A stretch of 64,000 nucleotides of DNA from Thermus sediminis (GTDB lineage Bacteria; Deinococcota; Deinococci; Deinococcales; Thermaceae): NCBI RefSeq assembly GCF_003426945.1, contig NZ_QURO01000004.1, forward strand, positions 992,001-1,056,000. The letters are read 5' to 3'. Made by a program: the position numbers and the translations under genes. Below, one piece after another: positions 28,782 to 36,973 of the stretch (position 1 is the stretch's first letter; each line of letters starts with the position of its first letter). Under the pieces are notes generated by a model, which saw only the letters and a program-made list of their open reading frames with translations, did not search any database and was not told where the DNA came from.

Positions 28782-30143
28782 CTACTCTTCCCCCAGCTTC
28801 TTGAGGGCGTAGCCCTCGAGGTTCCGCTGCCGCCCCCGGGCCACGGCCAGGGCCCCTTCGGGCACGTCCTGGGTGATGACGCTCCCCGCCCCCACCATGG
28901 CCCTGTCCCCCACCCTCACGGGAGCCACCAGGACGCTATCCGAACCGATGAAGGCCCTTTGGCCGATCACCGTCTTGTGCTTGCGCTTGCCGTCGTAGTT
29001 GGCGGTGATGACCCCGGCCCCGATATTCGTCCCCTCCCCCACCTCGGCATCCCCCAGGTAGGCCAGGTGGCCCGCCTTGACCCCTTTGTGGAGGCGGCTA
29101 TTCTTCACCTCCACGAAGTTGCCCACGTGGACCTCCTCCTCGAGGACCGCCCCTGGCCTCAACCTGGCGAAGGGGCCGGCCTCCGCCCCCGGGAAGAGGT
29201 GGGCCCCCTGGGCCACGGTGTGGGCGTGGACCCGGGCCCCGGGCTCCAGGACGGTGTCCTCCAAGACGCTGTAGGCCCCCACCTCGCACCCCTCCCCGAT
29301 CCGGGTCCTCCCCTTCAGGACCACCCCGGGCCAGAGGGTGACGTCGGGGGAAAGCTCCACCGTGGGCTCCAGGTAGATGGTCTCCGGCAGGATCATCCGC
29401 ACCCCCTGGCGCATCCAGTGGGCGCGAAGCCCTCCCAGCAAGACCCCCTCCACCCGGGCCAGCTCCTCCCGGGTGTTCACCCCCAAGGCCTCCTCCGCCC
29501 TTCCCCGCACGGCCACCACCCGCTTCCCGTGGGCCCGGTAGACGGCGATGAGGTCGGGGAGGTAGTACTCCCGGGCGGCGTTCTCGTTCTTCACCTCCTT
29601 GAGGGCCTGGAAGAGGAAGCCGTCCAAGGCGTAGGCCCCGGCGTTCACCTCCTTGAGGGCCTTCACCCCGGGAGGGGCGTCCTTCTCCTCCACGTTGCCC
29701 AAGACCTCCTCCCCTTCCCGGAGGATGCGGCCGTAGCCCGTGGGGTCGGGGAGCTCCACGGTGAGGAGGGCCATGCCCAGCCCCTCCTCCACCTTCTCCA
29801 GAAGGGCCCTCAGGGTCTCCGGGCGGAGGAGGGGGGTGTCCCCCTGGGTGACCAAGAAGGGGCCAGGAAAGCCCTCGAGGAGGGCCTCCGCCTGCAAGAG
29901 GGCGTGGGCGGTCCCAAGCTGCTCCCTTTGCCTTGCGAAGAGCACGGGGTAGCCCTCCAGGGCCTCCTGCACCCTTTCCGCCCCGTGGCCCACCACCACG
30001 ACAAGCCTCTCGGGGTTCAAGGCCAAGGCGGCCTCCACGGCGTAGATCACCATGGGCTTGCCCAGAAGGGGATGGAGCACCTTGGGCAGTCGGGACCGCA
30101 TCCTGGTCCCCTGCCCCGCGGCCAGGATCACGTGGACGTGCAT
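28782..30143 (-). CDS. glmU: Bifunctional GlmU (UDP-GlcNAc synthesis)
   Basis: Acetylates glucosamine-1-phosphate and then couples it to UTP, giving UDP-GlcNAc for the cell wall. 453 residues. The N-terminal uridylyltransferase has LAAGQGTRMRSRLPKVLHPLLGKP; the C-terminal left-handed beta-helix hexapeptide region includes ITANYDGKRKHKTVIGQRAFIGSD with the acetyltransferase site. The ATG at 30143 sits 6 nt after TAAGAT, whose TAA is the lgt stop; a GGAGG overlaps this spacer, so a leadered transcript from lgt could also be read. Confidence 0.95.
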   Translation of the reverse strand: MHVHVILAAGQGTRMRSRLPKVLHPLLGKPMVIYAVEAALALNPERLVVVVGHGAERVQEALEGYPVLFARQREQLGTAHALLQAEALLEGFPGPFLVTQGDTPLLRPETLRALLEKVEEGLGMALLTVELPDPTGYGRILREGEEVLGNVEEKDAPPGVKALKEVNAGAYALDGFLFQALKEVKNENAAREYYLPDLIAVYRAHGKRVVAVRGRAEEALGVNTREELARVEGVLLGGLRAHWMRQGVRMILPETIYLEPTVELSPDVTLWPGVVLKGRTRIGEGCEVGAYSVLEDTVLEPGARVHAHTVAQGAHLFPGAEAGPFARLRPGAVLEEEVHVGNFVEVKNSRLHKGVKAGHLAYLGDAEVGEGTNIGAGVITANYDGKRKHKTVIGQRAFIGSDSVLVAPVRVGDRAMVGAGSVITQDVPEGALAVARGRQRNLEGYALKKLGEE

Positions 30144-30149
30144 GCCTCC

Positions 30150-30155
30150 ATCTTA
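30150..30155 (-). promoter_or_regulatory. -10 TAAGAT built on the lgt stop
   Basis: The lgt stop TAA (30155-30153) begins TAAGAT; 6 nt later is the glmU ATG. Confidence 0.5.
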
Positions 30156-30995
30156 GCCGGCTTGGGTGCGAAGCCGCCTCAGCATGTAGAGGGAGAGCAG
30201 GATGAGGGGCAGGCTCGCCACCTGGGTGGCGGTGAGGAGGCCGATGCCCAGTTCCTCGTTGCGGTAGACGGGGAGCCACAAGGGGTTGAGGCGGAAGGGC
30301 TCCTCTAGGACCGAGCGCAGGACGCTATACCAGAGGATCAGTTGCCAGAAGGCGTAGCCGTAAAAGGGCTTTTTCTTGAGCCAGTAGTAGGCAAGGGGGA
30401 GGAGGATGAGCCCCACCAGGGCCCCGTAGACCTGGGTGAGGTGGACCGGGCCCCTGAGGAGCTCCGCGCACTGGTAGACCTGGGAGATGTCGTCGATCCC
30501 GGGGCAGACCCCGGGGAAGCCCTTGGCCCACTCCGGCCAGGTGAAGCCGATGGGCAGGGTGGTGAGGCGGCCCGCGGTGTCGGAGCCATTCATCAGGTTG
30601 CCGATCCGACCGGCGAGGATGCCCAGGGCCACCCCCGGGGTGGCGGCGTCCAGGTAGGGCCAGAGGGGGTAGCCCCTCCTCTTGTGGTGGTAGAGGAAGG
30701 CCAAAGCCCCGCCCAGAATGGCCCCGTGGAAGGAGAGGCCCCCGTGCCAGACGTAGAGGATCTCCAGGGGGTTTTCCAGGAAGTAGCCGGGGGAGGTGAG
30801 GACGTAGCCCAGTCTGGCCCCCACCACGCCGAAGACCACGGCCCAGAAGGCGGCGGTTTCAAACCTCTCCGCGTCCAGGCCCCAGGCCTTCAGGCGGCGC
30901 CTAGCCAGCTCAAAGCCGACAAAGATGGCCAGGGTGAGGAGAAAGCCGTACCACTGGATGCGCAAGGGGCCGATCTCTATCATGGTGGGGTTCAC
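30153..30995 (-). CDS. lgt: Prolipoprotein diacylglyceryl transferase
   Basis: Attaches diacylglycerol to the lipobox cysteine of prolipoproteins at the inner membrane. 280 residues, about seven helices. The family signature appears as [11 protein letters not shown], where many Lgt proteins have GRxGNFxNxE. After it is an insertion of roughly 25 residues with two cysteines ([17 protein letters not shown]), periplasmic and possibly disulfide-bonded. GTG at 30995 overlaps the glutaredoxin stop as GTGA; an ATG four codons later is an alternative. Confidence 0.93.
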   Translation of the reverse strand: MNPTMIEIGPLRIQWYGFLLTLAIFVGFELARRRLKAWGLDAERFETAAFWAVVFGVVGARLGYVLTSPGYFLENPLEILYVWHGGLSFHGAILGGALAFLYHHKRRGYPLWPYLDAATPGVALGILAGRIGNLMNGSDTAGRLTTLPIGFTWPEWAKGFPGVCPGIDDISQVYQCAELLRGPVHLTQVYGALVGLILLPLAYYWLKKKPFYGYAFWQLILWYSVLRSVLEEPFRLNPLWLPVYRNEELGIGLLTATQVASLPLILLSLYMLRRLRTQAG

Positions 30996-31228
30996 GCCTC
31001 ACCTCCCAAGATGCCTTCCATGACCTTCAGGAGCTCTTTCTCGCCAAAAGCGCCCTCCAAGAGCACCTCTCCTTCCCAAAGGAGGACGGGCACGCGGAAG
31101 GAGTAGGGCTGAAGCTCCGGCTCCCGGTCCACGTCCCGCCGCACGTAGGAGACCCCCAGGGTCCAGAGGGCCCTCTCCGCCTTCTCGCAAAGCCCGCACC
31201 CCTCCCGGGTAACCAGGACCAAACCCAT
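30992..31228 (-). CDS. Glutaredoxin-like protein
   Basis: A 78-residue thioredoxin-fold protein with the redox motif CGLC at residues 11-14, the cis-proline segment [10 protein letters not shown], and nothing beyond the minimal fold. It belongs to the DUF836/glutaredoxin-like group. Its partner is unknown. ATG 31228 lies 7 nt after TAGGCT, whose TAG is the DUF456 stop. Co-transcribed with lgt. Confidence 0.82.
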   Translation of the reverse strand: MGLVLVTREGCGLCEKAERALWTLGVSYVRRDVDREPELQPYSFRVPVLLWEGEVLLEGAFGEKELLKVMEGILGGEA

Positions 31229-31235
31229 GGGCCTA

Positions 31236-31241
31236 AGCCTA
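31236..31241 (-). promoter_or_regulatory. -10 TAGGCT built on the DUF456 stop
   Basis: The stop TAG (31241-31239) begins TAGGCT; 7 nt later is the glutaredoxin-like ATG. Confidence 0.4.
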
Positions 31242-31760
31242 CCCGAAGATGGCCCGCACCACCAAAAGCCCCATGGCCAGGTGGACCAGCACCTTGGCCA
31301 CCACGCCCCCCATGAGGCCCACCAGGGTGCCCCAGGCCGCCCTCAGGGCCTCCTTTGGCCTCCGGCCGGAGAGGTACTCCAAAAGCCAGGCCAGGAGGAA
31401 GGGGAGGAGGAGGACCCCTAGGACGCCGAAGAAGAGGCCCAGGAGGCCGCCCAAAAAAGCCCCCCAAAGCCCCGCCCGCCCCGCCCCGTAGCGCCTGGCC
31501 CCCAGGAGGGCGGCCAAGTTGTCCAGGGTCATGGCCAAAAGGGCCAGGAGGCCGAGAAGAAGCCAGGTCTCCCAGGAGAGCCCTTGGAAGCCCAGGAGGA
31601 GCTCGCGCAAAAAGGCCGCCAGGAGGATGACCAAGGTGGCGGGGACGAAGGGGACGAAGGTGAGGAGCAGCCCAAGGAGCCAGAGGACCACGAAGAGCCA
31701 GTTGGCGAAGGCCTCCACGGGAAAAAGCCTAAGGGAAAGGCCCATGGGGAGGAGGGGCAC
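31239..31760 (-). CDS. DUF456 membrane protein
   Basis: A 173-residue protein with four to five helices matching DUF456: LFVVLWLLGLLLTFVPFVPATLVILLAAFL, TWLLLGLLALLAMTLDNLAALLGARRYGAGRAGLWGAFLGGLLGLFFG, and a glycine-rich C-terminal pair. The function is unknown. The start may be GTG 31760 or the ATG at 31745. A TAAGCTTA palindrome upstream may serve this gene and the diverging dehydrogenase gene. Confidence 0.8.
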   Translation of the reverse strand: MPLLPMGLSLRLFPVEAFANWLFVVLWLLGLLLTFVPFVPATLVILLAAFLRELLLGFQGLSWETWLLLGLLALLAMTLDNLAALLGARRYGAGRAGLWGAFLGGLLGLFFGVLGVLLLPFLLAWLLEYLSGRRPKEALRAAWGTLVGLMGGVVAKVLVHLAMGLLVVRAIFG

Positions 31761-31781
31761 ACCCCCCTTCTCGCTTTCCCG

Positions 31782-31789
31782 TAAGCTTA
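31782..31789. promoter_or_regulatory. Symmetric -10 element TAAGCTTA
   Basis: The palindrome reads TAAGCT on both strands (31782-31787 plus; 31789-31784 minus), between the diverging DUF456 (start 31760) and dehydrogenase (start 31832) genes. One element may start both transcripts. Confidence 0.45.
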
Positions 31790-31800
31790 GGGTGGAGTCC

Positions 31801-31819
31801 TTTGGGGCCGGGCCCCAAA
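31801..31819 (+). promoter_or_regulatory. Leader hairpin TTTGGGGCC/GGCCCCAAA
   Basis: A 9-bp inverted repeat around one base; in RNA, a 7-bp stem with a 5-nt loop. It lies in the predicted 5' leader, just before a GGGAGGGG ribosome site and the ATG at 31832. It could affect mRNA stability or translation, or be an operator. Confidence 0.5.
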
Positions 31820-31831
31820 AGGGAGGGGATT

Positions 31832-32893
31832 ATGGACATCGGCCTACCCAAGGAGCGCATGGTGCTCAAGACCCTCCCCCCCTTCGGGGAGGAGGTGCGG
31901 GAAGGGCGGGTGGCCCTCACCCCTCAAGGGGTGCGGGAGCTCGCCGCCAAGGGGCACCGGGTCTACGTGGAGCGGGGGGCCGGGGAGCGGGCGGGCTTCC
32001 CCGACGCCCTTTACGAGGCGGCGGGGGCCCGGTTGGTGAGCCGGGAGGAGGCCTTCGGCCGGGGCGAGGTGGTGCTGAAGGTATCCCGGCCCACCCTCGA
32101 GGAGGTGGCCCTCCTCCGCCCCGAGGCCACCCTCATGGGCTTTTTGCACCTGGCGGTGGCGGAGTCGGGCCTCATCGAGGCCATGGCGGAGAAGGGGATC
32201 ACCGCCATCGGCTACGAGCTCATCGGGGACGAAAAGGGGCGGCCCGTCCTCAAGGCCATGAGCGGGATCGCGGGGAGGCTCGCCCCCCAGATCGCCGGGA
32301 GGCTCCTCGAGGCCCCCCTGGGCCCCGGGGTCCTCCTCTCCGGCCTTCCCGGCATCCCCCCCGCCGACGTGGTGATCCTAGGGGCGGGGGTTTTGGGCCG
32401 GGCCGCCGCCCGGGCCTTCCTGGGGGCCGGGGCCTCGGTCTACCTCCTGGACCAGGCCCTCCCCGCCCTGGAGGAGGCGGCCAAGGAGGCCCCGGGGGCG
32501 GTGACCGCCCTCGTCACCCAAAGCCGCCTGGAGCGCTACGTGGCCTTCGCCGACGTCCTGGTGGGGGCGGTGGCCGTGCCGGGGGAGCGCACCCCCCTCC
32601 TCCTCACCCGGGACCACCTCTCCCGCATGCGCCCGGGAAGCGTCCTCCTGGACTTCGCCATAGACCAGGGGGGCATCGCCGAAACCAGCCGGGTGGGCCT
32701 CTACCAGGAGATGGGCGTTACCCACTTCTGCCTGCCCAACGTCCCCGCCCTGGTGCCCCGCACCGCCAGCCACGCCCTCACCGCCACCCTGCTCCCCTTC
32801 CTCCTAGCGATGGAGGAGGACCCCCTGAAGGTCCCCGCCCTGCGCCAGGGCGCCTACCTGGCCCTGGGCCAGAAAGGAGGCCACCTGGAATGA
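31832..32893 (+). CDS. Alanine dehydrogenase/PNT-family protein
   Basis: 353 residues with the two-domain alanine dehydrogenase/transhydrogenase fold: N-terminal IGLPKE...GRVALTPQGVRELAAKGHRVYVERGAG, LMGFLHLAVAES with the catalytic His, NAD loop VVILGAGVLGRAAARAFLGAGASVYLLD, and LLDFAIDQGGIAETSR. Compared with true alanine dehydrogenases the stretch after DQGGxxETS is about eight residues shorter and lacks the usual histidine-rich PTTH segment, so substrate preference may differ. The frame opens at 31802, but the ATG at 31832 has the ribosome site and the family start. Its stop overlaps the next gene as ATGA. Confidence 0.82.
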   Translation: MDIGLPKERMVLKTLPPFGEEVREGRVALTPQGVRELAAKGHRVYVERGAGERAGFPDALYEAAGARLVSREEAFGRGEVVLKVSRPTLEEVALLRPEATLMGFLHLAVAESGLIEAMAEKGITAIGYELIGDEKGRPVLKAMSGIAGRLAPQIAGRLLEAPLGPGVLLSGLPGIPPADVVILGAGVLGRAAARAFLGAGASVYLLDQALPALEEAAKEAPGAVTALVTQSRLERYVAFADVLVGAVAVPGERTPLLLTRDHLSRMRPGSVLLDFAIDQGGIAETSRVGLYQEMGVTHFCLPNVPALVPRTASHALTATLLPFLLAMEEDPLKVPALRQGAYLALGQKGGHLE

Positions 32894-34212
32894 GCTACCG
32901 CAAGAAGCTCACCTCCCCCGAGGACGCCGTCACCCTGATCCAGTCGGGGATGCGGGTCTTCGTCTCCGGTAACGCCGCCACGCCCACGCCCCTCCTCGAG
33001 GCCCTGGCCGCCCGCAAGGACGAACTGGAAGGGGTGGAGCTCGTCCACCTCCTGCAGATGGGCCACGACCCCTTCGCCAGTCCCGAGATGGAGGGCCACT
33101 TCCGCCGGCGCTCCCTCTTCGTGGGCCCCGCCGACCGGGAGGCGGTGAACCAGGGCCGGGCCGACTACGTGCCCATCACCCTCCACCAGGTCCCCTGGCT
33201 CTTCAAGCGCCGGGTCCTGCCCCTGGATGCCGCCATCGTCCAGGTCTCCCCCCCCGACGAGCACGGCTTCTCCTCCTTGGGGGTGGAGGTCATCGCCTCC
33301 AAGGCCGCCCTGGAGGCCGCTCCCCTCGTCATCGCCATGGTGAACCCCAGGATGCCGAGAACCCTGGGGGACACCTTCGTCCACGTCTCCCGCTTCACCG
33401 CCATCGTGGAGATGGACCACCCCCTGCCCGAGCTCCGGCGGGAGGGCTTCGGGGAGGTGGAGAGGCGCATCGGGGAGCACGTGGCGGGCCTCATCGAGGA
33501 CGGGGCCACCCTGCAGATGGGCATCGGGGCCATCCCGGATGCCGTCTTGGCCAGCCTCGAGGGGCGCAAAGACCTCGGGGTGCACACGGAGATGATCTCC
33601 GACGGGGTGCTGGAGGCCTGGGAAAAGGGCCTCATCACCGGGAGGGAGAAGGCCCTCCATCCGGGCAAGATCATCGGCACCTTTGTCCTGGGCTCGGAAA
33701 GGCTCTACCGCTTCGTCCACGACAACCCCCTCTTTGAGCTCCACCCCGCGGACTACGTGAACGACCCCTTCGTCATCGCCCAAAACCGCAAGATGGTGGC
33801 CATCAACTCCGCCATAGAGGTGGACCTCACTGGCCAGGTGGTGGCCGACTCCATCGGCACCCGGATCTACTCGGGCTTCGGCGGGCAGCTGGACTTCATC
33901 CGGGGGGCGGCCCGGAGCGAGGGGGGGAAGCCCATCATCGCCCTCCCCTCCACGGCCAAGGGGCATAGCCGCATCGTCCCCTACCTAAAGCCGGGGGCCG
34001 GGGTGGTCACCACCCGGGCGGACGTGCACTACGTGGTCACCGAGTGGGGCGTGGCCGAGCTCTTCGGCCGCTCCCTCAGGGAAAGGGCCCTGGCCCTCAT
34101 CGGGGTGGCCCACCCCGACTTCCGGGAGGACCTCCACAGGGCCGCCTGGGAGCGGAAACTCCTCCCCAGGGGCCACCCCGGGGTGGAACTTCCGGGTAAG
34201 GGCCAGGCTTGA
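32890..34212 (+). CDS. Acetyl-CoA hydrolase / CoA-transferase family protein
   Basis: 440 residues of the Cat1/4-hydroxybutyrate CoA-transferase family: N-terminal SGMRVFVSGNAATPTPLLEAL, central ATLQMGIGAIPDAVL, the catalytic-glutamate region GVHTEMISDGVLE, and the C-terminal ADVHYVVTEWGVAELFGRSLRERA. It moves CoA between acids or hydrolyses acetyl-CoA; the exact substrate cannot be told. ATGA overlap with the dehydrogenase gene (32890-32893) argues for a joint pathway, for instance handling amino- or keto-acid fermentation products. Confidence 0.88.
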   Translation: MSYRKKLTSPEDAVTLIQSGMRVFVSGNAATPTPLLEALAARKDELEGVELVHLLQMGHDPFASPEMEGHFRRRSLFVGPADREAVNQGRADYVPITLHQVPWLFKRRVLPLDAAIVQVSPPDEHGFSSLGVEVIASKAALEAAPLVIAMVNPRMPRTLGDTFVHVSRFTAIVEMDHPLPELRREGFGEVERRIGEHVAGLIEDGATLQMGIGAIPDAVLASLEGRKDLGVHTEMISDGVLEAWEKGLITGREKALHPGKIIGTFVLGSERLYRFVHDNPLFELHPADYVNDPFVIAQNRKMVAINSAIEVDLTGQVVADSIGTRIYSGFGGQLDFIRGAARSEGGKPIIALPSTAKGHSRIVPYLKPGAGVVTTRADVHYVVTEWGVAELFGRSLRERALALIGVAHPDFREDLHRAAWERKLLPRGHPGVELPGKGQA

Positions 34213-34238
34213 CAAGGCCGCCCTCACCCCCCTAAATA
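34209..34238 (+). promoter_or_regulatory. topA promoter
   Basis: TTGACA (34209-34214), 18-nt spacer, TAAATA (34233-34238), then 7 nt to the ATG at 34246. A consensus -35 and a leaderless start. Confidence 0.75.
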
Positions 34239-34245
34239 GGGGGCG

Positions 34246-36714
34246 ATGCCGAGGAAGCCCAAGACCCAGGGGAAAGAAGGCCGGGCCGCCACCTTGGTGG
34301 TGGTGGAGTCCCCCGCCAAGGCCAGGAGCATCCAGAAGATGCTGGGGCCCGGCTACGAGGTGCGGGCCAGCAAGGGCCACGTGGCCGACCTCCCGGAGAG
34401 GACCCTGGGGGTGGACGTGGAAAGGGACTTCGCCCCCACCTACGAGGTGAAGAAGGACAAGAAGCCCGTGCTGGAGGAGCTGAAACAGGCCGCCCAGGGC
34501 AGGAGGCTCCTCATCGCCACCGACCCCGACCGGGAGGGGGAGGCCATCGGTTGGCACGTGGCCAGGCTCTTGGGGCGGGACCCCCGGGAGCCCATCCGGG
34601 TGGAGTTCCACGAGATCACCCCGAAGGTGGTGCGGCAGGCGGTGGAGAGGCCCAGGCCCATAGACCAGAACCTGGTGGATGCCCAGCAGGCCCGGCGGGT
34701 CCTGGACCGCCTGGTGGGCTACAACCTCTCCCCCCTCCTCTCCCTGGAGTTCCGCAAGCGGGCCCTCTCCGCGGGGCGGGTGCAGAGCGTGGCCCTGAGG
34801 CTCGTGGCCGAGCGGGAGGAGGAGATCGAGGCCTTCCGGGAGGAGGCCTACTTTGTCCTCTCCGGCCGCTTTGGGGCGGAGGGGAAGGAGGTCTGGGCCA
34901 GCCTTTACGAGGTGGAGGGGAAGCGCCTCTGGACGGGCCAAGGGGAGAAGGAGGGGAAGCTCCACATCGCCACGGAGGAGGAGGCCCGGCGCCTGGCCCA
35001 GGCGGCCAGAGGCCTCCCCTACGGGGTGGCCCAGGTGGAGACCAAGGAGCGCCGCAAGGCCCCCCCACCCCCCTTCACCACCTCCACCCTGCAGCAGGCG
35101 GCCAGTAGCCGCCTGGGCTACACCGCAAGCCGCACCATGCGCATCGCCCAGCGGCTCTACGAGGGGGTGGACCTCCCAGAAGGAACGGTGGGCCTCATCA
35201 CCTACATGCGCACGGACTCGGTGCGCGTCGCCCCCGAGGCCCTCCGGGCGGCCCGGGAGGTCATCGGGGCGCTCTTCGGCCCCGAGTACCTGCCCGAGGC
35301 CCCCCGGGTCTATAGGAACCGGAAGGAAGGGGTGCAGGACGCCCACGAGGCCATCCGCCCCACGGACCCCAGGCGCACCCCCGAGGCCGTGCGCCAGCAC
35401 CTCTCCGAGGAGGAGTACCGCCTTTACGACCTGATCTGGCGCCGCTTCCTGGCCAGCCAGATGCGGGAGGCCCTCTACGAGGGGACGGTGGTGCTCCTTC
35501 AGGACGAGGGGCCAAGCCCCCGGTTCCTCTTCCGGGCCTCGGGCTCGGTCCTCCGGTTTGAGGGCTACCTGAAGGCCTGGGGGAGGGAAGGGGAGGAAGA
35601 GGAGGAGCCCCCCGTGCCCGCCCTTTCCCCGGGAGGGAGGGCGGAGCTTTTGGAAGTAAAGGCGGAGGAACGCCGGACCGAGCCCCCGCCCCGCTACACC
35701 GACGCCACCCTGGTGAGGACCATGGAGGAGCTCGGCATCGGCCGCCCCTCCACCTACGCCCCCACCCTGGAGACCCTGGAGAAGCGGGGGTACGTGGAGC
35801 GCCGGGGCCGCACCCTCCTCCCCACCCCCTTGGGCCGGGAGGTGACCCGCTACCTCAAGGAGCGCTTCCCCCAGGTGGTGGCCTACGGGTTCACCGCCCG
35901 CGTGGAGGAGCGCCTGGACCAGGTGGAGGAGGGCAGGGCTCCCTGGCCCCAGGTGGTCTTGGAGTTCTATGAGCCCTTCCTGGCCGAGCTCGCCCGGGTG
36001 CCCAAGAAGACCTGTCCCCGGTGCGGCCGCCCCCTGGAGCTCAAGGTGAGCCGCTTCGGGCAGTTCCTGGGGTGCACGGGCTACCCAGAGTGCACCTACA
36101 CGGAGCCTCTGGAAAAAAGGGAGGCCGAACCCCTGGGGGAGGCCTGCCCCGAATGCGGCCGCCCCCTCCTCAGGAAGGAGGGGCGGTATGGGAGCTTCAT
36201 CGCCTGCTCCGGCTACCCGGAGTGCGGCTACACCCGGGACGACGGCGCCCCCACGGGGCAGGCCTGCCCCCAGTGCGGGGGGCGGATCCTGGAAAAGCGG
36301 AGCAAACGGGGCAAGCCCTACTACAAGTGCGAGAGCCGGGCCTGCGACTTCCTCGCCTTCCACCCCCTCCTCCCCACCCCCTGCCCGGCCTGCGGCTGGC
36401 CCCTGGTGGAGAAGGGCAAGAGGGCGCTCTGCATGAACCCCGCCTGCCCGGAGCACGACCCGAGCCTGGTGCCAGGCCCCAAGGAGGCCCGGCCCCAAAG
36501 GCCCGCTATAGGGAAAAAGGGGGCCACGCCCCCCAAGGACTGGGAAGAGCTCCAGGCCTTCCTCCCCGAGCTCCCCGAGGCGGAGAGGCGGGCCCTCGAG
36601 GGCCTGGTCCAGGGAAAAGCCCAGAGCGAGGAGGAGGCCAGGCTGGCCCAGAGGGCCCTCTTCAAGCTCCGGATGCGCAAGGGGCGGGCCAGGAAGGAGG
36701 TGGCCTCTGCCTGA
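34246..36714 (+). CDS. topA: DNA topoisomerase I
   Basis: Type IA topoisomerase that relaxes negative supercoils. 822 residues. Toprim domain with VVESPAKARSIQKML and ATDPDREGEAIGWH; DAQQARRVLDRLVGY; catalytic tyrosine in GLITYMRTDSVRV; EELGIGRPSTYAPT near the C-terminal core. The tail carries four zinc-ribbon-like modules (CPRCG..., CPECG..., CPQCG..., CPACG...), two with the CxGYPEC signature, and a basic end. Gyrase B is also in this window, but far away on its own promoter. Confidence 0.96.
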   Translation: MPRKPKTQGKEGRAATLVVVESPAKARSIQKMLGPGYEVRASKGHVADLPERTLGVDVERDFAPTYEVKKDKKPVLEELKQAAQGRRLLIATDPDREGEAIGWHVARLLGRDPREPIRVEFHEITPKVVRQAVERPRPIDQNLVDAQQARRVLDRLVGYNLSPLLSLEFRKRALSAGRVQSVALRLVAEREEEIEAFREEAYFVLSGRFGAEGKEVWASLYEVEGKRLWTGQGEKEGKLHIATEEEARRLAQAARGLPYGVAQVETKERRKAPPPPFTTSTLQQAASSRLGYTASRTMRIAQRLYEGVDLPEGTVGLITYMRTDSVRVAPEALRAAREVIGALFGPEYLPEAPRVYRNRKEGVQDAHEAIRPTDPRRTPEAVRQHLSEEEYRLYDLIWRRFLASQMREALYEGTVVLLQDEGPSPRFLFRASGSVLRFEGYLKAWGREGEEEEEPPVPALSPGGRAELLEVKAEERRTEPPPRYTDATLVRTMEELGIGRPSTYAPTLETLEKRGYVERRGRTLLPTPLGREVTRYLKERFPQVVAYGFTARVEERLDQVEEGRAPWPQVVLEFYEPFLAELARVPKKTCPRCGRPLELKVSRFGQFLGCTGYPECTYTEPLEKREAEPLGEACPECGRPLLRKEGRYGSFIACSGYPECGYTRDDGAPTGQACPQCGGRILEKRSKRGKPYYKCESRACDFLAFHPLLPTPCPACGWPLVEKGKRALCMNPACPEHDPSLVPGPKEARPQRPAIGKKGATPPKDWEELQAFLPELPEAERRALEGLVQGKAQSEEEARLAQRALFKLRMRKGRARKEVASA

Positions 36715-36757
36715 GAGCCTGAAGCTCCACCTCCTGCGCCTGGCCCGGGAAGGGGAG

Positions 36758-36973
36758 GTGGTGGTGCCGGGCCTCCCCCTAAAGGCCTATACCCTAAAGG
36801 AGCCGGAAGAACGGGAGGAAAGCGCCTTCTACCTCCTCCTGGAGGGGGAGCTGGTCATGGACCTCCCCGAGGGGCGCTACCTGCACCTCCGCCCTGGGGA
36901 GGCGGCTTGGGTGCGGGAGCCCCACCGCCTCCTTCCCGTGAAGCGGGCGGTGCTCCTTTTCCTTCCGGCCTAG
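36758..36973 (+). CDS. Small cupin-domain protein (start uncertain)
   Basis: At least 71 residues: a single cupin-like beta-barrel (FYLLLEGELVMDLPEGRYLHLRPGEAAWVREPHRLLPV). The metal histidines of enzymatic cupins are mostly absent, so a binding or structural role is more likely. Coding character continues upstream of the GTG at 36758 for about 13 codons (LKLHLLRLAREGEV), but there is no ATG, GTG or TTG in frame; a CTG at 36719 or a base missing near the topA stop would explain this. Its stop lies in a CTAG at 36970-36973. Confidence 0.55.
   Translation: MVVPGLPLKAYTLKEPEEREESAFYLLLEGELVMDLPEGRYLHLRPGEAAWVREPHRLLPVKRAVLLFLPA

Noticed and set aside
33985-36498. An 837-codon open frame antisense to topA
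   Set aside because: It lies opposite a well-conserved gene, has the Pro/Gly/His-rich composition expected when G+C-rich genes are read in the wrong frame, and has no recognisable domain.
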